A stretch of 64,000 bases of DNA from Clavibacter sp. A6099 (GTDB taxonomy: Bacteria > Actinomycetota > Actinomycetes > Actinomycetales > Microbacteriaceae): positions 2,542,001-2,606,000 of the forward strand of contig NZ_CP083439.1 of the NCBI RefSeq assembly GCF_021919125.1, given 5' to 3'. The position numbers and the translations under genes are program-made. Shown piece after piece: positions 1 through 8,130 of the stretch; the first letter of the stretch is position 1, and every line of letters starts with the position of its first letter. The notes beneath the pieces are model-generated. The model was not told the origin of the DNA and searched no databases. It saw only the letters and a program-made list of their open reading frames with translations.

Positions 1-1
1 C

Positions 2-295
2 GGCGCCAACCTCGCCGCGCTGGCGTGGACCGGGACCCGCGAGGCCGGGTCCTTCCGCGCGTTCAACGTCGGCAGCGGCACCGTGCACACCATTGGCGAG
101 ATGGCGGCTGCGCTCGCGCGGGAGGCCGGCGGATCCGCGCCCGTCACCACGGGCGAGTACCGGCTCGGAGACGTGCGGCACATCACGGCGTCGTCGGAGC
201 GGCTGCGCACGGAGCTCGGCTGGGAGCCGCGGATGACCTTCGAGGAGGGCATGCGCGAGTTCGCGACGGCGCCGCTGCGCAGCGCGGTGGTCTGA
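2..295 (+). CDS. NAD-dependent epimerase/dehydratase, C-terminal fragment
   Basis: The gene runs in from the left edge, so the Rossmann domain and active site are missing. About 97 residues remain. The phrase FNVGSGTVHTIGEMA followed by DVRHITASSERLRTELGWEPRMTFEEGM is the typical end of extended-SDR nucleotide-sugar epimerases (UDP-glucose 4-epimerase / dTDP-glucose dehydratase type), where the conserved GWEP and the preceding DVRH segment belong to the substrate-binding domain. It probably supplies an activated sugar for surface glycans. The exact substrate cannot be told from the tail alone. Confidence 0.85.
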   Translation, partial: GANLAALAWTGTREAGSFRAFNVGSGTVHTIGEMAAALAREAGGSAPVTTGEYRLGDVRHITASSERLRTELGWEPRMTFEEGMREFATAPLRSAVV

Positions 296-416
296 GCCGC
301 GGGAGCCCGGCAGCGGCGGCGGATCCTCCGCGGGTCGTACCCGGGTGCCGCTCGTGCGCCGAGCCCGGCACCTCCGACGGACGAGGCCGGGGCCGTCCGC
401 TCGCCACACTGGGGGC

Positions 417-866
417 ATGACCTCCGCATCGCCTCGCCGCACGGCCGCGCGCTCCGGCATCGCCCTGGCCGTCGGCGCCGCATCGCTCGCCCTCGTCGGC
501 TGCTCGGGCATCACCGACGACATCGCCGACATCTACTCGATCACCTACGAGGTGACGACCTCCGGCCCGGCCGACAGCGGCCTGGCGGACGTCTCGTACG
601 CCGAGGCCTCCCACCGCGGGCGCCCGTCGATCGTGAAGGAGGTCGGCCAGGCCTCGCTCGCGCCCGGCGACGACTCGGCGAGCTCCGTGTGGTCGGTCGA
701 GTCCGTCGTGACCGCCGAGGACTGGGCGTTCGTGCAGGCCGCCCCGGTGGACGGCGAGGCGCTCACCTGCCGGATCCTCGTGGACGGCGTGAAGGAGATC
801 GCCACATCGACCGCGGCACCGGGTCAGCCCGTGACGTGCCAGGTCCCGACGGCGCCGTTCGACTGA
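417..866 (+). CDS. Small secreted lipoprotein, MmpS-like
   Basis: 149 residues. The N-terminus has Arg residues, a hydrophobic stretch and a lipobox ending LALVGC, so it should be exported and lipid-anchored at Cys (about residue 29). The rest, with YSITYEVTTSG, a DVSYAEA segment and two later Cys residues, resembles the single beta-sandwich of MmpS-type lipoproteins of Actinobacteria. No MmpL partner is next to it, so a transport role is not implied. The ATG at 417 is chosen because it opens the signal peptide. A longer in-frame start at 345 would put charged residues before the signal. Confidence 0.7.
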   Translation: MTSASPRRTAARSGIALAVGAASLALVGCSGITDDIADIYSITYEVTTSGPADSGLADVSYAEASHRGRPSIVKEVGQASLAPGDDSASSVWSVESVVTAEDWAFVQAAPVDGEALTCRILVDGVKEIATSTAAPGQPVTCQVPTAPFD

Positions 867-942
867 GCGCACCCGCCGCGCGCGGCCCGCCGCCCGAGCC
901 GACCGCGCCGTCCGCCCTCGCGGCCGACGCGGCCCGCGGGCA

Positions 943-1731
943 TCAGTACTTCGCGGACTGCCCGCCGTCGATCGGCAGCACGGCCGCGTTGACGTACGCC
1001 GCGTCGTCCGAGAGCAGGAACGCGACGACCGACGCGATCTCCTCGGCCTCGCCGTAGCGCTTCGTCGGGTTGCCCTGGATGAACTGCTCGGCCGCTCCGC
1101 GCGGGTCGTCGGCGCTGATCTGCTTCATGGACGCCTCGACCATCGGGGTCCAGATGGCGCCGGGCGCGATGGCGTTGATGCGGATGCCGAACTCCCCGTA
1201 CTCGACGGCCGAGTTGCGGGTGAGGCCGACGACGCCGTGCTTCGCGGCCGCGTAGCCGGACTGGTTGCCGACTCCGCGGATCCCGCCGACGCTCGCGGTG
1301 TTCACGACCATGCCGGAGCCCTGCGCGCGCATGACGGCGAGCACCTTCTCGAGACCGAGGAACACGCCGCGGAGGTTGATGGCGACGACCTTGTCGAACT
1401 CGGCGGCCGTGAAGTCCTCGGTGAGATTCTGGCGGCCCTCGATGCCCGCGTTGTTGAAGAAGCCGTCGATGCGGCCGAATCGCTCGACGGTCTGCTGCAC
1501 GTAGGCGTCGACGTCGGACTCCTGGGACACGTCGGCGATGACGGTCAGGACCTCGGCGTCGGGCGCGGCGGCGCTGACGGCCTCGACGGTCGCGGCGAGG
1601 CCCTGCTCGGAGATGTCGACGAGGGCGAGGCGGGCGCCCTCGGCGGCGAGGCGCACGGCGGCGGCGCGGCCGAGGCCGGATCCTCCGCCGGTGATGAGGA
1701 CGACCTTGTCGGTGAAGCGGGTGGTGGTCAT
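943..1731 (-). CDS. SDR family oxidoreductase (glucose 1-dehydrogenase-like)
   Basis: 262 residues, the usual length of a classical short-chain dehydrogenase. Visible motifs are TGGGSGLG at 14-21 (dinucleotide binding), FNNAG at 92-96, and the catalytic Ser...Tyr-x-x-x-Lys set in NTASVGG...GYAAAKHG near residues 145-162. A C-terminal INAIAPGAIWTPM loop and an AAYVNAAVLPIDGG end are also typical. It should oxidise or reduce a small alcohol or ketone with NAD(P)(H) in the cytosol; the substrate is unknown. The ATG at 1731 has an AGGAG ribosome-binding site. An exact 20-bp palindrome lies about 55 nt upstream and may be its operator. Confidence 0.9.
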   Translation of the reverse strand: MTTTRFTDKVVLITGGGSGLGRAAAVRLAAEGARLALVDISEQGLAATVEAVSAAAPDAEVLTVIADVSQESDVDAYVQQTVERFGRIDGFFNNAGIEGRQNLTEDFTAAEFDKVVAINLRGVFLGLEKVLAVMRAQGSGMVVNTASVGGIRGVGNQSGYAAAKHGVVGLTRNSAVEYGEFGIRINAIAPGAIWTPMVEASMKQISADDPRGAAEQFIQGNPTKRYGEAEEIASVVAFLLSDDAAYVNAAVLPIDGGQSAKY

Positions 1732-1784
1732 GGGGTCTCCTGACGAGTGGGGCGGTGGCCCGCGTCTCGTGGGCGGAGCCACTG

Positions 1785-1804
1785 GTCCATGCGATCGCAT
1801 GGAC
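1785..1804. promoter_or_regulatory. Perfect 20-bp palindrome upstream of the SDR gene
   Basis: The sequence GTCCATGCGATCGCATGGAC is fully self-complementary. It sits in the 77-bp gap between the CPBP protease stop codon (1809) and the SDR start (1731). A dimeric repressor site for the SDR gene is the simplest reading. A hairpin terminator for the protease gene is possible, but there is no U-tract. Confidence 0.5.
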
Positions 1805-1808
1805 ATGC

Positions 1809-2912
1809 CTACCGTAGGTCGGTTTCCTGGACGCGGGCTCCGCGGGTCGGCCGCAGCTCGGGCTGCCGCCGCTCCATCCGCTTCCGCACCGCGACGAAGA
1901 CGAGGCCGGCCAGGACGATGTGCACGAGCACCAGCGCGATCGCGTCCGGCTCGACGAACGCGACGTCCCAGCCCGACGACGCCCAGTCCATCCCGCCCAG
2001 CAGCATCCGCGTGACCGTCAGCTGCGTCCAGTGGAACGCCATGGCGATGAGGAGCGCGCCCTCCATCGGGATCCGCCGTGCGGCGATGAGCGCGAGGCCG
2101 AACAGCCCGAGCTGGAGCACGTACACGATCGCGTCGTTCCCGGCGGGGATCGGCGTGAAGTCGCCGGTGTCGGATCCCGCGATCGTCCGCACGATCCAGC
2201 GGCCGGACTCGATCACGACGCCGATCGCCGGGAAGAGGGCGGTGGTCACGAGCGTGGCGACGACGAGGCCGGTGCCGTCGCGGAGGTTCGTCCACATGTA
2301 CCCGCGGAGGGCGAGCTCCTCGGGGATCGCCTCGTAGAGCGCGAGGACGACGCCGTTGAGGAGGAGGAAGCCGGCGAACGCGGCGAGGTCGACGCCGTCG
2401 ACGCGGATCCAGCCGAGGAGGCCGGCCGGGACCCAGACGACCGCGCCCGTCACCGCCCCCACCCCGACGCCGAGCGCGATCGGCCGCCCGATCCGCCGCG
2501 AGAGGCCGAGGCTCGCGAGGCTCCTGCGGTCGAGCCGCCGCCGCAGGAGCACGACGGCGGGCACGACGATCGCGGACATCAGCACGGCCTGCAGCACGAC
2601 CTCCAGGAGGAGGCCGGCGCCGGTCGACTGCACCACCGCGTCCGCGAGGCCGATGGCGAGGCCGAGCCCGAGTCCGAGCACGACCCAGGCGAGGAGCGCG
2701 ACCGCGACGGCGCGGATCCAGGACTGCGGGCGTCGCGTCTGCGCGTCGAGGCGGCGATCCGGGGACTCGGCGCGCGCGGCGGTCAGCTCGGAGGACACGG
2801 CGGCAGGGCGGGCGGATGCGGGCACGGGACTCGTCTCGTAGGCGTCGGGCGGTCGATCCAGACTGGCGGGAGGGTCGATGCCGCGCGACCCCGGCGGCGG
2901 CCCGGCCCGCAT
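1809..2912 (-). CDS. CPBP family intramembrane metalloprotease
   Basis: 367 residues with at least eight hydrophobic segments after a charged N-terminus of about 66 residues. The diagnostic motif IPEELALRGYMW (Glu-Glu...Arg) followed later by MAFHWTQLTV (His) matches the CAAX/CPBP (Abi) glutamic protease family. Members cleave prenylated or other membrane substrates; the substrate here is unknown. The true start is uncertain because no clear ribosome-binding site precedes 2912 and the first 60 residues are low complexity. It follows the Dabb gene by 13 nt, so the two are probably co-transcribed. Confidence 0.8.
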   Translation of the reverse strand: MRAGPPPGSRGIDPPASLDRPPDAYETSPVPASARPAAVSSELTAARAESPDRRLDAQTRRPQSWIRAVAVALLAWVVLGLGLGLAIGLADAVVQSTGAGLLLEVVLQAVLMSAIVVPAVVLLRRRLDRRSLASLGLSRRIGRPIALGVGVGAVTGAVVWVPAGLLGWIRVDGVDLAAFAGFLLLNGVVLALYEAIPEELALRGYMWTNLRDGTGLVVATLVTTALFPAIGVVIESGRWIVRTIAGSDTGDFTPIPAGNDAIVYVLQLGLFGLALIAARRIPMEGALLIAMAFHWTQLTVTRMLLGGMDWASSGWDVAFVEPDAIALVLVHIVLAGLVFVAVRKRMERRQPELRPTRGARVQETDLR

Positions 2913-2925
2913 CTGGGGCGCGGGA

Positions 2926-3390
2926 TCAGGCCGCTGGCGCCCCCGCCTGCACGTCCGCCGACGTCGACGGCTCCGTGAAGTCGAACACCAGCACCCCGTG
3001 CGGATCCGGCGCGAGCAGCGGCCCGACGAAGTCCTTGAAGGCGGCGTGCTGGTGATCGATGCGCGCGGGATCCGCGATGAGCGGCTCCCCGAGGTAGAGG
3101 TTGCGGTCGCCCTCCGAGGAGAAGGTCAGCACGAAGCCGAGCTCGAAGCCGCGGCCGACGCCCTCGGGGCTCGACTGCCGGCCGGCGTGCAGGGAACGGA
3201 TGTACGGCCCCGACCCATCCGGGTGCGGCGAGTCGGCGAGCGCCCGGAAGCGGCGCTCGACCTCGTCGCGGTCAGCGGGCGACGCGTCGTCGCGGAGCCG
3301 GAACAGCACGACGTGGTGCACGAGGCCGGGGACGTGGTCGCGGGCGGTGAGCTGGGCGTCGGTGAGGGCGGGGCGGTCGTCGATGGTCAT
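2926..3390 (-). CDS. Dabb (stress-responsive A/B barrel) family protein
   Basis: 154 residues. The core HHVVLFRLRDDASPADRDEVERRF and the later NLYLGEPLIADPARIDHQHAAFKDFV with VFDF fit the dimeric alpha-beta barrel fold. Proteins of this family range from stress proteins to polyketide cyclases, so no reaction is assigned. A CAGGAT hexamer sits 6 nt before the ATG, a weak match to the leaderless pattern seen elsewhere in the window. Confidence 0.8.
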   Translation of the reverse strand: MTIDDRPALTDAQLTARDHVPGLVHHVVLFRLRDDASPADRDEVERRFRALADSPHPDGSGPYIRSLHAGRQSSPEGVGRGFELGFVLTFSSEGDRNLYLGEPLIADPARIDHQHAAFKDFVGPLLAPDPHGVLVFDFTEPSTSADVQAGAPAA

Positions 3391-3465
3391 GTCCGGATCC
3401 TGGCCCGATCCGGGCGCGACGGCGCGGTCACGAGGTGACGGCGCGGCCAGGATGCGGCGGCGCGG

Positions 3466-3648
3466 TCAGGAGGTGACGAGGAGCGGGACGCCGAGCGCCA
3501 GCCCGGCGGCGCCGACCGCGAGCTGCGGCCACGTGCGGCGGGCGATCCTGCGGCCGACTCGGCGCGCGACGACGATCGCGGCCAGCGCGTCGAGGGTGAC
3601 GAGGGCACCGGCGACGGTCAGGGTCCAGGCGATGACGGTGGTGGCCAC
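3466..3648 (-). CDS. Small two-helix membrane protein
   Basis: 60 residues: MATTVIAWTLTVAGALVTLD, a helix break at ARRVGRRIARRTWPQ, then a second hydrophobic segment ending VPLLVTS. No family is recognised. The GTG start is preceded by TACCCT and exactly six bases, the leaderless promoter arrangement repeated in this window, which supports it being expressed. Confidence 0.55.
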   Translation of the reverse strand: MATTVIAWTLTVAGALVTLDALAAIVVARRVGRRIARRTWPQLAVGAAGLALGVPLLVTS

Positions 3649-3654
3649 CCGCCC

Positions 3655-3660
3655 AGGGTA
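3655..3660 (-). promoter_or_regulatory. -10 box of the 3466-3648 gene (leaderless)
   Basis: TACCCT on the minus strand, six bases before the GTG start at 3648. Transcription would begin at or next to the start codon. Confidence 0.5.
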
Positions 3661-3776
3661 CGGGCCGCCCCGCCGTGACCCGGACGGGGCCTCGCCGTCC
3701 CGGATCCGCCGCCGTAGCCTGGCGGTACGCGACCACCGCCCCGGCCGCGACTCCCGGCCCTCGACGAGGAGGCCTC

Positions 3777-4856
3777 ATGACCGACCGGCTCGACGGACCC
3801 GACGACGCGCTCGCCCGGCGCCTCCGCGACGACCCCGAGGCCGCGCGCCGTCTCGAGGAGCTGCGACGCCGCGCCTACGGCCGGGACGGATCCACGGCGC
3901 CGCTCGTCGAGATCCCCGCCGACCTCCGCGCGCGCACGGGCTACGACGCGGACGAGCTGCCGGCGCCGCTCGTCGCCCTGCTCGCGGAGGAGGCGCGGCT
4001 CGTCGACGAGGGCGCCGCGCTGCTGGCGTCCGAGCGTCCGGCGGCCGATGCCGCGCGGGCCGCGCAGGCGGACGCGGGAGCGCGATCCGGAGACGCCGCC
4101 GAGGCGGCCGCTCCACGCCGGCCACGCGCCCGCGGGATCCTCGTGATGGTCGTCGCGGGCCTCGTCGTGCTCGCCGGTCTCGGCACCGCGGCGGCCGTGG
4201 GGTCGCTCGACGCCGGATCCACCACCTCGACGCCCCCGACCGCCGAGGGCGTCGGATCCGCCGTCACCTCGACCGCCACCCCGCGCGGCCAGGCGATGGG
4301 CACGCCGGACGGCCGACGCGGATCCGTCGTCCCCGACTTCACGGCGGATCCGCCCGTCCGGGTCCCGATGACCGACGCCGAGCTGGCCGAGGACCTGCAG
4401 GTCCGCGCCGACCGGGCCTGGGACATGGTGCTCGAGCAGCAGCCCGACGCGGTGCGGCCGGACGTGGGGACGGAGCGGGTGGTCGACGAGGAGGACTACG
4501 TCGATCAGCAGGTGGCCTGCCTGCGGGACGCGGGGATCACGGCGTCCGTGATCGGCCAGGACAGCTACAGCCTCACCGACGCGGATCCGGTCACCGTGTA
4601 CACCTGCCAGGTCCGGTTCCCCCAGCGCGAGGCCGGCCCGCGCACCGACGCCGAGCTCGCCTACATCCACGACTACTACGTCTCCTACCTGATCCCCTGC
4701 TACGCCGCGGAGGGGAGGCCGTACGAGGGTGACGTCCCCGCCGTCGACGACTTCATCGCCGACGTGCGCGCCGAGCGGCCCTGGACCCCCTTCCCCGACG
4801 TGATGGACGGCGGGCTGGCGGCGGCGTGCCCGGTGCTCCCCGCTGCGTACCGGTGA
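3777..4856 (+). CDS. Membrane-anchored protein, first of a tandem paralogous pair
   Basis: 359 residues, no known family. Residues 1-80 form a cytosolic segment (LARRLRDDPEAARRLEELRRRAYG, then ELPAPLVALLAEEARLVDEGAALL). One membrane helix, ILVMVVAGLVVLAGLGTAAAVG, follows at about 122-143, then a Thr/Ser/Pro-rich linker and an outer domain with three paired Cys-containing blocks (VACLRDAG, YTCQVRF, YLIPCYA) and the signature IHDYYVSYLIPCYAAEGRPYEG. A strong GAGGAGGCC site precedes the ATG. The next gene overlaps it by 4 nt and repeats the same layout. Confidence 0.75.
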   Translation: MTDRLDGPDDALARRLRDDPEAARRLEELRRRAYGRDGSTAPLVEIPADLRARTGYDADELPAPLVALLAEEARLVDEGAALLASERPAADAARAAQADAGARSGDAAEAAAPRRPRARGILVMVVAGLVVLAGLGTAAAVGSLDAGSTTSTPPTAEGVGSAVTSTATPRGQAMGTPDGRRGSVVPDFTADPPVRVPMTDAELAEDLQVRADRAWDMVLEQQPDAVRPDVGTERVVDEEDYVDQQVACLRDAGITASVIGQDSYSLTDADPVTVYTCQVRFPQREAGPRTDAELAYIHDYYVSYLIPCYAAEGRPYEGDVPAVDDFIADVRAERPWTPFPDVMDGGLAAACPVLPAAYR

Positions 4857-5917
4857 CGACTCCGGGCTCGCCCGCCGACGCCCTGGGTCGACGGCTGCGG
4901 GACGACCCGGACGCCGCTCGCGCCCTCGACGCCCTCCGGCGCGCCGCATACGGTCGCGAGGACGGAGACGCTCCGCACGTGGGGGTGCCCGAGGAGATCC
5001 GGCTGGCAGCCGGGATCGAGGTCGACGCGCTCCCGGCACCGCTCGTCGCGCTGCTGGTCGCGGAGCACCGCCTCGTCGGCGAGGGCCGGGAGCTGCTCGC
5101 CGCCGATGCGCGGACGACCCCGCGCGCGTCGGAGGACGTCCCGACCGCGGCCGCGGAGACCGCGGATCCGCGCGCGCACCCGCCCGCCCCGCGCCGCCGT
5201 CGCCTCCTCCGCCCCGGCCCGGTCGCCGCGGTGCTCGCGGGCGGGCTCCTCCTCGTCGGGCTCGGCACCGCATCCGCGGCCGGCCTCCTCTCCGACGACG
5301 ACAGCTGGCGATCGCAGGAGCCGACCTCGACGCCCGGCCCGCCGAGCACGCCGGATCCCCGCATCGGCACGCCCGTGCCCGCGTTCACGGAGGAACCGCC
5401 GGCGAGGCTGCGCGAGGACCTCACCGACGTCGAGACCGCGCAGGCGCTCCGGGAGAGCGCCGACTCCCTCTGGGACCGGGTGCTCCTCGAGCGTCCCGAC
5501 GCCGTGCGCCCGGATCTGCCCGTCGAGCGCGTCCTCGACGGCGAGGAGTGGGTCAGGCAGCAGGCCGCGTGCCTGGGCGAGTCGGGGGTGCGCGTCCAGG
5601 TCATCGGGACGGGCGAGGACACCCGGCTGGGCGCCCACTCCGCGGATGTCGCCGTGGAGTACGCCTGCTCGGTGCGCTTCCCGACCACGCCCGGCGGCCC
5701 GTTGACGGACGCCGCGCTCGGCTGGCTGCACGACTACTACGTCGACTTCCTCATCCCCTGCTACGCGTCCGAGGGCGAGCCGTTCGAGGGCGAGGTCCTG
5801 GATCGGGAGGCGTTCATCGCCTCGTCCCGCGCCGGGGATCCCTGGCAGCCGTACGTCGCGACGCGCGACGGCATGCTCGAGTCACGCTGCTCGCAGGCGC
5901 CCGCTGGCCTCCGCTGA
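4853..5917 (+). CDS. Membrane-anchored protein, second of the tandem paralogous pair
   Basis: 354 residues. The GTG start overlaps the previous stop as GTGA, so translation is coupled. It has the same architecture as its neighbour: LGRRLRDDPDAARALDALRRAAYG, ALPAPLVALLVAEHRLVGEGRELL, one membrane helix near residues 120-142, and an outer domain with AACLGESG, YACSVRF and LHDYYVDFLIPCYASEGEPFEG. The pair must have arisen by duplication. The extracellular Cys pairs suggest disulfides. No function can be assigned. Two different copies kept in one operon suggest a heterodimer. Confidence 0.75.
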   Translation: MTTPGSPADALGRRLRDDPDAARALDALRRAAYGREDGDAPHVGVPEEIRLAAGIEVDALPAPLVALLVAEHRLVGEGRELLAADARTTPRASEDVPTAAAETADPRAHPPAPRRRRLLRPGPVAAVLAGGLLLVGLGTASAAGLLSDDDSWRSQEPTSTPGPPSTPDPRIGTPVPAFTEEPPARLREDLTDVETAQALRESADSLWDRVLLERPDAVRPDLPVERVLDGEEWVRQQAACLGESGVRVQVIGTGEDTRLGAHSADVAVEYACSVRFPTTPGGPLTDAALGWLHDYYVDFLIPCYASEGEPFEGEVLDREAFIASSRAGDPWQPYVATRDGMLESRCSQAPAGLR

Positions 5918-5934
5918 CCCGCCGCCGCACCTGC

Positions 5935-5962
5935 TGAGGACGCTTCTCAGCGCGGTTAGGGT
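5935..5962 (+). promoter_or_regulatory. Zur-like operator overlapping a TANNNT promoter
   Basis: TGAGGACGCTTCTCA at 5935-5949 is an imperfect palindrome. It agrees at 10 of 15 positions with TGAAAATGATTTTCA, the type of site bound by actinobacterial Zur zinc repressors. A -10 box TAGGGT follows at 5957-5962, so the site lies in the -35/-10 spacer, where a repressor would block polymerase. Regulation by Zur is inferred from the motif and from the His-rich permease downstream. Confidence 0.5.
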
Positions 5963-5969
5963 TGAAGCC

Positions 5970-6017
5970 GTGTGCGCCCCCATCGGACCCCGGCCCCGCG
6001 CCACCGGTCCGCGATGA
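5970..6017 (+). CDS. Possible leaderless leader peptide VCAPIGPRPRATGPR
   Basis: A GTG at 5970 lies seven bases after the -10 box, where a leaderless start is expected. It opens a 15-codon frame that ends at TGA 6015-6017, overlapping the permease ATG at 6014 as ATGA. The permease ATG has no ribosome-binding site, so it could rely on reinitiation after this peptide. The alternative is that GTG 5972, in frame with the permease and nine bases from the -10 box, is the real start. Seen: the codons and spacing. Inferred: its use. Confidence 0.35.
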   Translation: MCAPIGPRPRATGPR

Positions 6018-7237
6018 CGGATCGGCACACACCGTGGGCGCCGGACGACGACGACGCGTCCCCCTTCGACCGGCGCGCGCGCCCGCGCCGCGAGCGGGCA
6101 CCCCGCGCACGACGGACCCGTGAGGACCGGACCGCGGACGGATCCCCCGCCGCGACCGCCACCGCGACGGCGACCGCCACCGCCGCCCGCACCCGCCAGG
6201 ACCACGACCACCCGCACGACCACGACGCCCCGCGCTCCACCCTCGCCGCCCCCGCCGGGATCCGCACCGGCCTCGCGACGGGCCTCGCCCTCGTCCTCCT
6301 GCTCCTCGCCCTCCGCGCCGCCTCCCCCGCGCTCGGCGACGGCATCCTGCCCGACCGGCTCCAGGACCTCGTCACCCTGAGCGTCAGCGTCATCGTGGAG
6401 TCGCTGCCGTTCGTGATCCTCGGCATCGTCCTGTCGATCGTCGTGCAGGTGTGGGTGCCGCCCGGCGTCATCGAGCGCCGCCTCCCCCGCAACCCGTTCG
6501 CGCGCCGCGCCTGCATCTCGTTCCTCGGCATGGCCCTGCCGGTGTGCGAGTGCGGCAACGTGCCGCTCGCGCGCGGCCTCGTGGTGCGCGGCTTCACGGT
6601 GCCGGAGTCGATCACGTTCCTGCTGGCGGCGCCGATCCTCAACCCGATCACCATCATCACGACGCACGCGGCCTTCGGCTGGGACGGCTGGATCCTCGTG
6701 GCCCGCCTGGTCGGCGGCTTCCTCATCGCGAACGTGGTCGGCTGGCTGTTCAGCCTGCACCCCGAGCCCGACCGCCTCCTCACCGACGAGTTCCGCGCCG
6801 AGTGCGCCCTCCCCGATCCGCATGCCCACGGCGGCGCGCGCGTCCGGAAGTCGATCTCGCTGTTCGGCCGCGAGGCGACGACGATCATGCCGGCGCTCGT
6901 CATCGGATCCCTGCTGGCCGGCCTCATCCAGGTCGCGGTGCCGCGCGAGGTGCTCGTCACGCTCGGCGGCAGCCCGATCCTCTCGGTGCTCGCGCTGATG
7001 CTGCTCGCGTTCGTCGTCTCGGTCTGCTCGAACGTGGACGCGTTCTTCGTGCTCTCGTTCGGATCCGTGTTCCTGCCCGGCGGCATCGTCGCCTTCCTGG
7101 TGTTCGGCCCGGTCATCGACGTGAAGATGCTCGCGCTCATGCGCACCACCTACTCGACCCGCACGCTCGTGATGATCACCTCGGTCGTCGCGCTGATCAG
7201 CCTCGCGCTGGGATGGGGTGTCAATGCCATCGCCTGA
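6014..7237 (+). CDS. UPF0718/YraQ-type permease with His-rich N-terminus
   Basis: 407 residues. The N-terminal 80 residues are polar, with an Ala-Thr repeat and a His/Asp cluster RQDHDHPHDHDAP that looks metal-binding. Eight to ten membrane helices follow. The motif LPVCECGNVPLARGL, with paired Cys, and the second-half SVCSNVDAFFVLSF are characteristic of the DUF318/UPF0718 permease family, which includes metal and metalloid transport candidates. The next gene encodes its usual partner. Together with the Zur-like box upstream, zinc or a similar metal is the likely substrate, but the direction of transport is unknown. Confidence 0.8.
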   Translation: MTDRHTPWAPDDDDASPFDRRARPRRERAPRARRTREDRTADGSPAATATATATATAARTRQDHDHPHDHDAPRSTLAAPAGIRTGLATGLALVLLLLALRAASPALGDGILPDRLQDLVTLSVSVIVESLPFVILGIVLSIVVQVWVPPGVIERRLPRNPFARRACISFLGMALPVCECGNVPLARGLVVRGFTVPESITFLLAAPILNPITIITTHAAFGWDGWILVARLVGGFLIANVVGWLFSLHPEPDRLLTDEFRAECALPDPHAHGGARVRKSISLFGREATTIMPALVIGSLLAGLIQVAVPREVLVTLGGSPILSVLALMLLAFVVSVCSNVDAFFVLSFGSVFLPGGIVAFLVFGPVIDVKMLALMRTTYSTRTLVMITSVVALISLALGWGVNAIA

Positions 7238-8123
7238 CGACCGGGAGCCCGCCGACCGGGAGCCCGCCGACCGGATGCCGACCGCCCTCCGCCGCGCCCG
7301 ACGCCGCCGCGCCGCGGGCGGCCGCGCCTCCTCCACGGTGGGCCTGGTGCTCCTCGCCGCGTGCATCGTCTCGACGCTGTGGCTGACGATCACCGGCCAG
7401 CTCGGCCTCTACATCCACCCGCGCTACTTCGTGTTCACCGGGATCATGGCGGTCATCGGCCTGGTCGCGACGGTCGCCGGGTTCGCGCTGCGCCCCGCCG
7501 ACGCCGCGGAGGAGCACGACCACGACCACGGATCCGCCGCGCTCGACGACCCCGCCGCCGGACCCGTCGAGTCCGCCGCCGCCCGCGCCTCGCTCCGCGC
7601 CCGCGTCTCCCGCGTGGCCGTCGCCGCCGTCGTCACGGTCACGGTCGTCGCCGTCCTCGTGCTCCCGCCGCGCACGCTCACCCAGAGCACCGTCACGCAG
7701 CGCGCGCTCAACTCGAGCACGGTCGCCTCCGACGCGGCGCCCGACCAGGAGCTCCTCGGCACGAACGACTTCTCCACCCTGGGCGTGAAGGACTGGTCGC
7801 AGCTGCTCGCGCAGACCACGGATCCGACCTTCTTCACCTCGAAGTCCGTCGACATCACGGGCTTCGTGAGCGCCGACCCGGACGATCCCGACGACGTCTT
7901 CTACGTCACGCGCTTCGTCGTCACCTGCTGCGCGGTCGACGCGCAGCCCGTCGGCGTGCCCGTGTACCAGCCCGGCTGGAAGTCGACGCTGCAGACCGAC
8001 GAGTGGGTGGAGGTGAAGGGGCCGTTCGCCTCGAACCCGAGCGCGAAGAGCCGGCAGCCGCTCGCCGTCATGCCGCAGGGCGTGTCGAAGGTCGACCAGC
8101 CCGCCGACCCCTACGTCTACTGA
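7218..8123 (+). CDS. TIGR03943/DUF1980 putative permease subunit
   Basis: 301 residues, overlapping the permease stop by 20 nt. Two membrane helices lie near residues 37-58 and 67-88, then comes a loop carrying EEHDHDHG, a third helix near 130-150, and an outer domain with VDITGFVSADP, YVTRFVVTCCAVDAQPVGVPVY and EWVEVKGPF. The CC pair and that order are typical of the DUF1980 family, found next to UPF0718 permeases. Both subunits here carry a His/Asp stretch, which strengthens the metal-transport reading. Start options are GTG 7218 and ATG 7224. Confidence 0.85.
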   Translation: MSMPSPDDREPADREPADRMPTALRRARRRRAAGGRASSTVGLVLLAACIVSTLWLTITGQLGLYIHPRYFVFTGIMAVIGLVATVAGFALRPADAAEEHDHDHGSAALDDPAAGPVESAAARASLRARVSRVAVAAVVTVTVVAVLVLPPRTLTQSTVTQRALNSSTVASDAAPDQELLGTNDFSTLGVKDWSQLLAQTTDPTFFTSKSVDITGFVSADPDDPDDVFYVTRFVVTCCAVDAQPVGVPVYQPGWKSTLQTDEWVEVKGPFASNPSAKSRQPLAVMPQGVSKVDQPADPYVY

Positions 8124-8130
8124 GCCGCCC

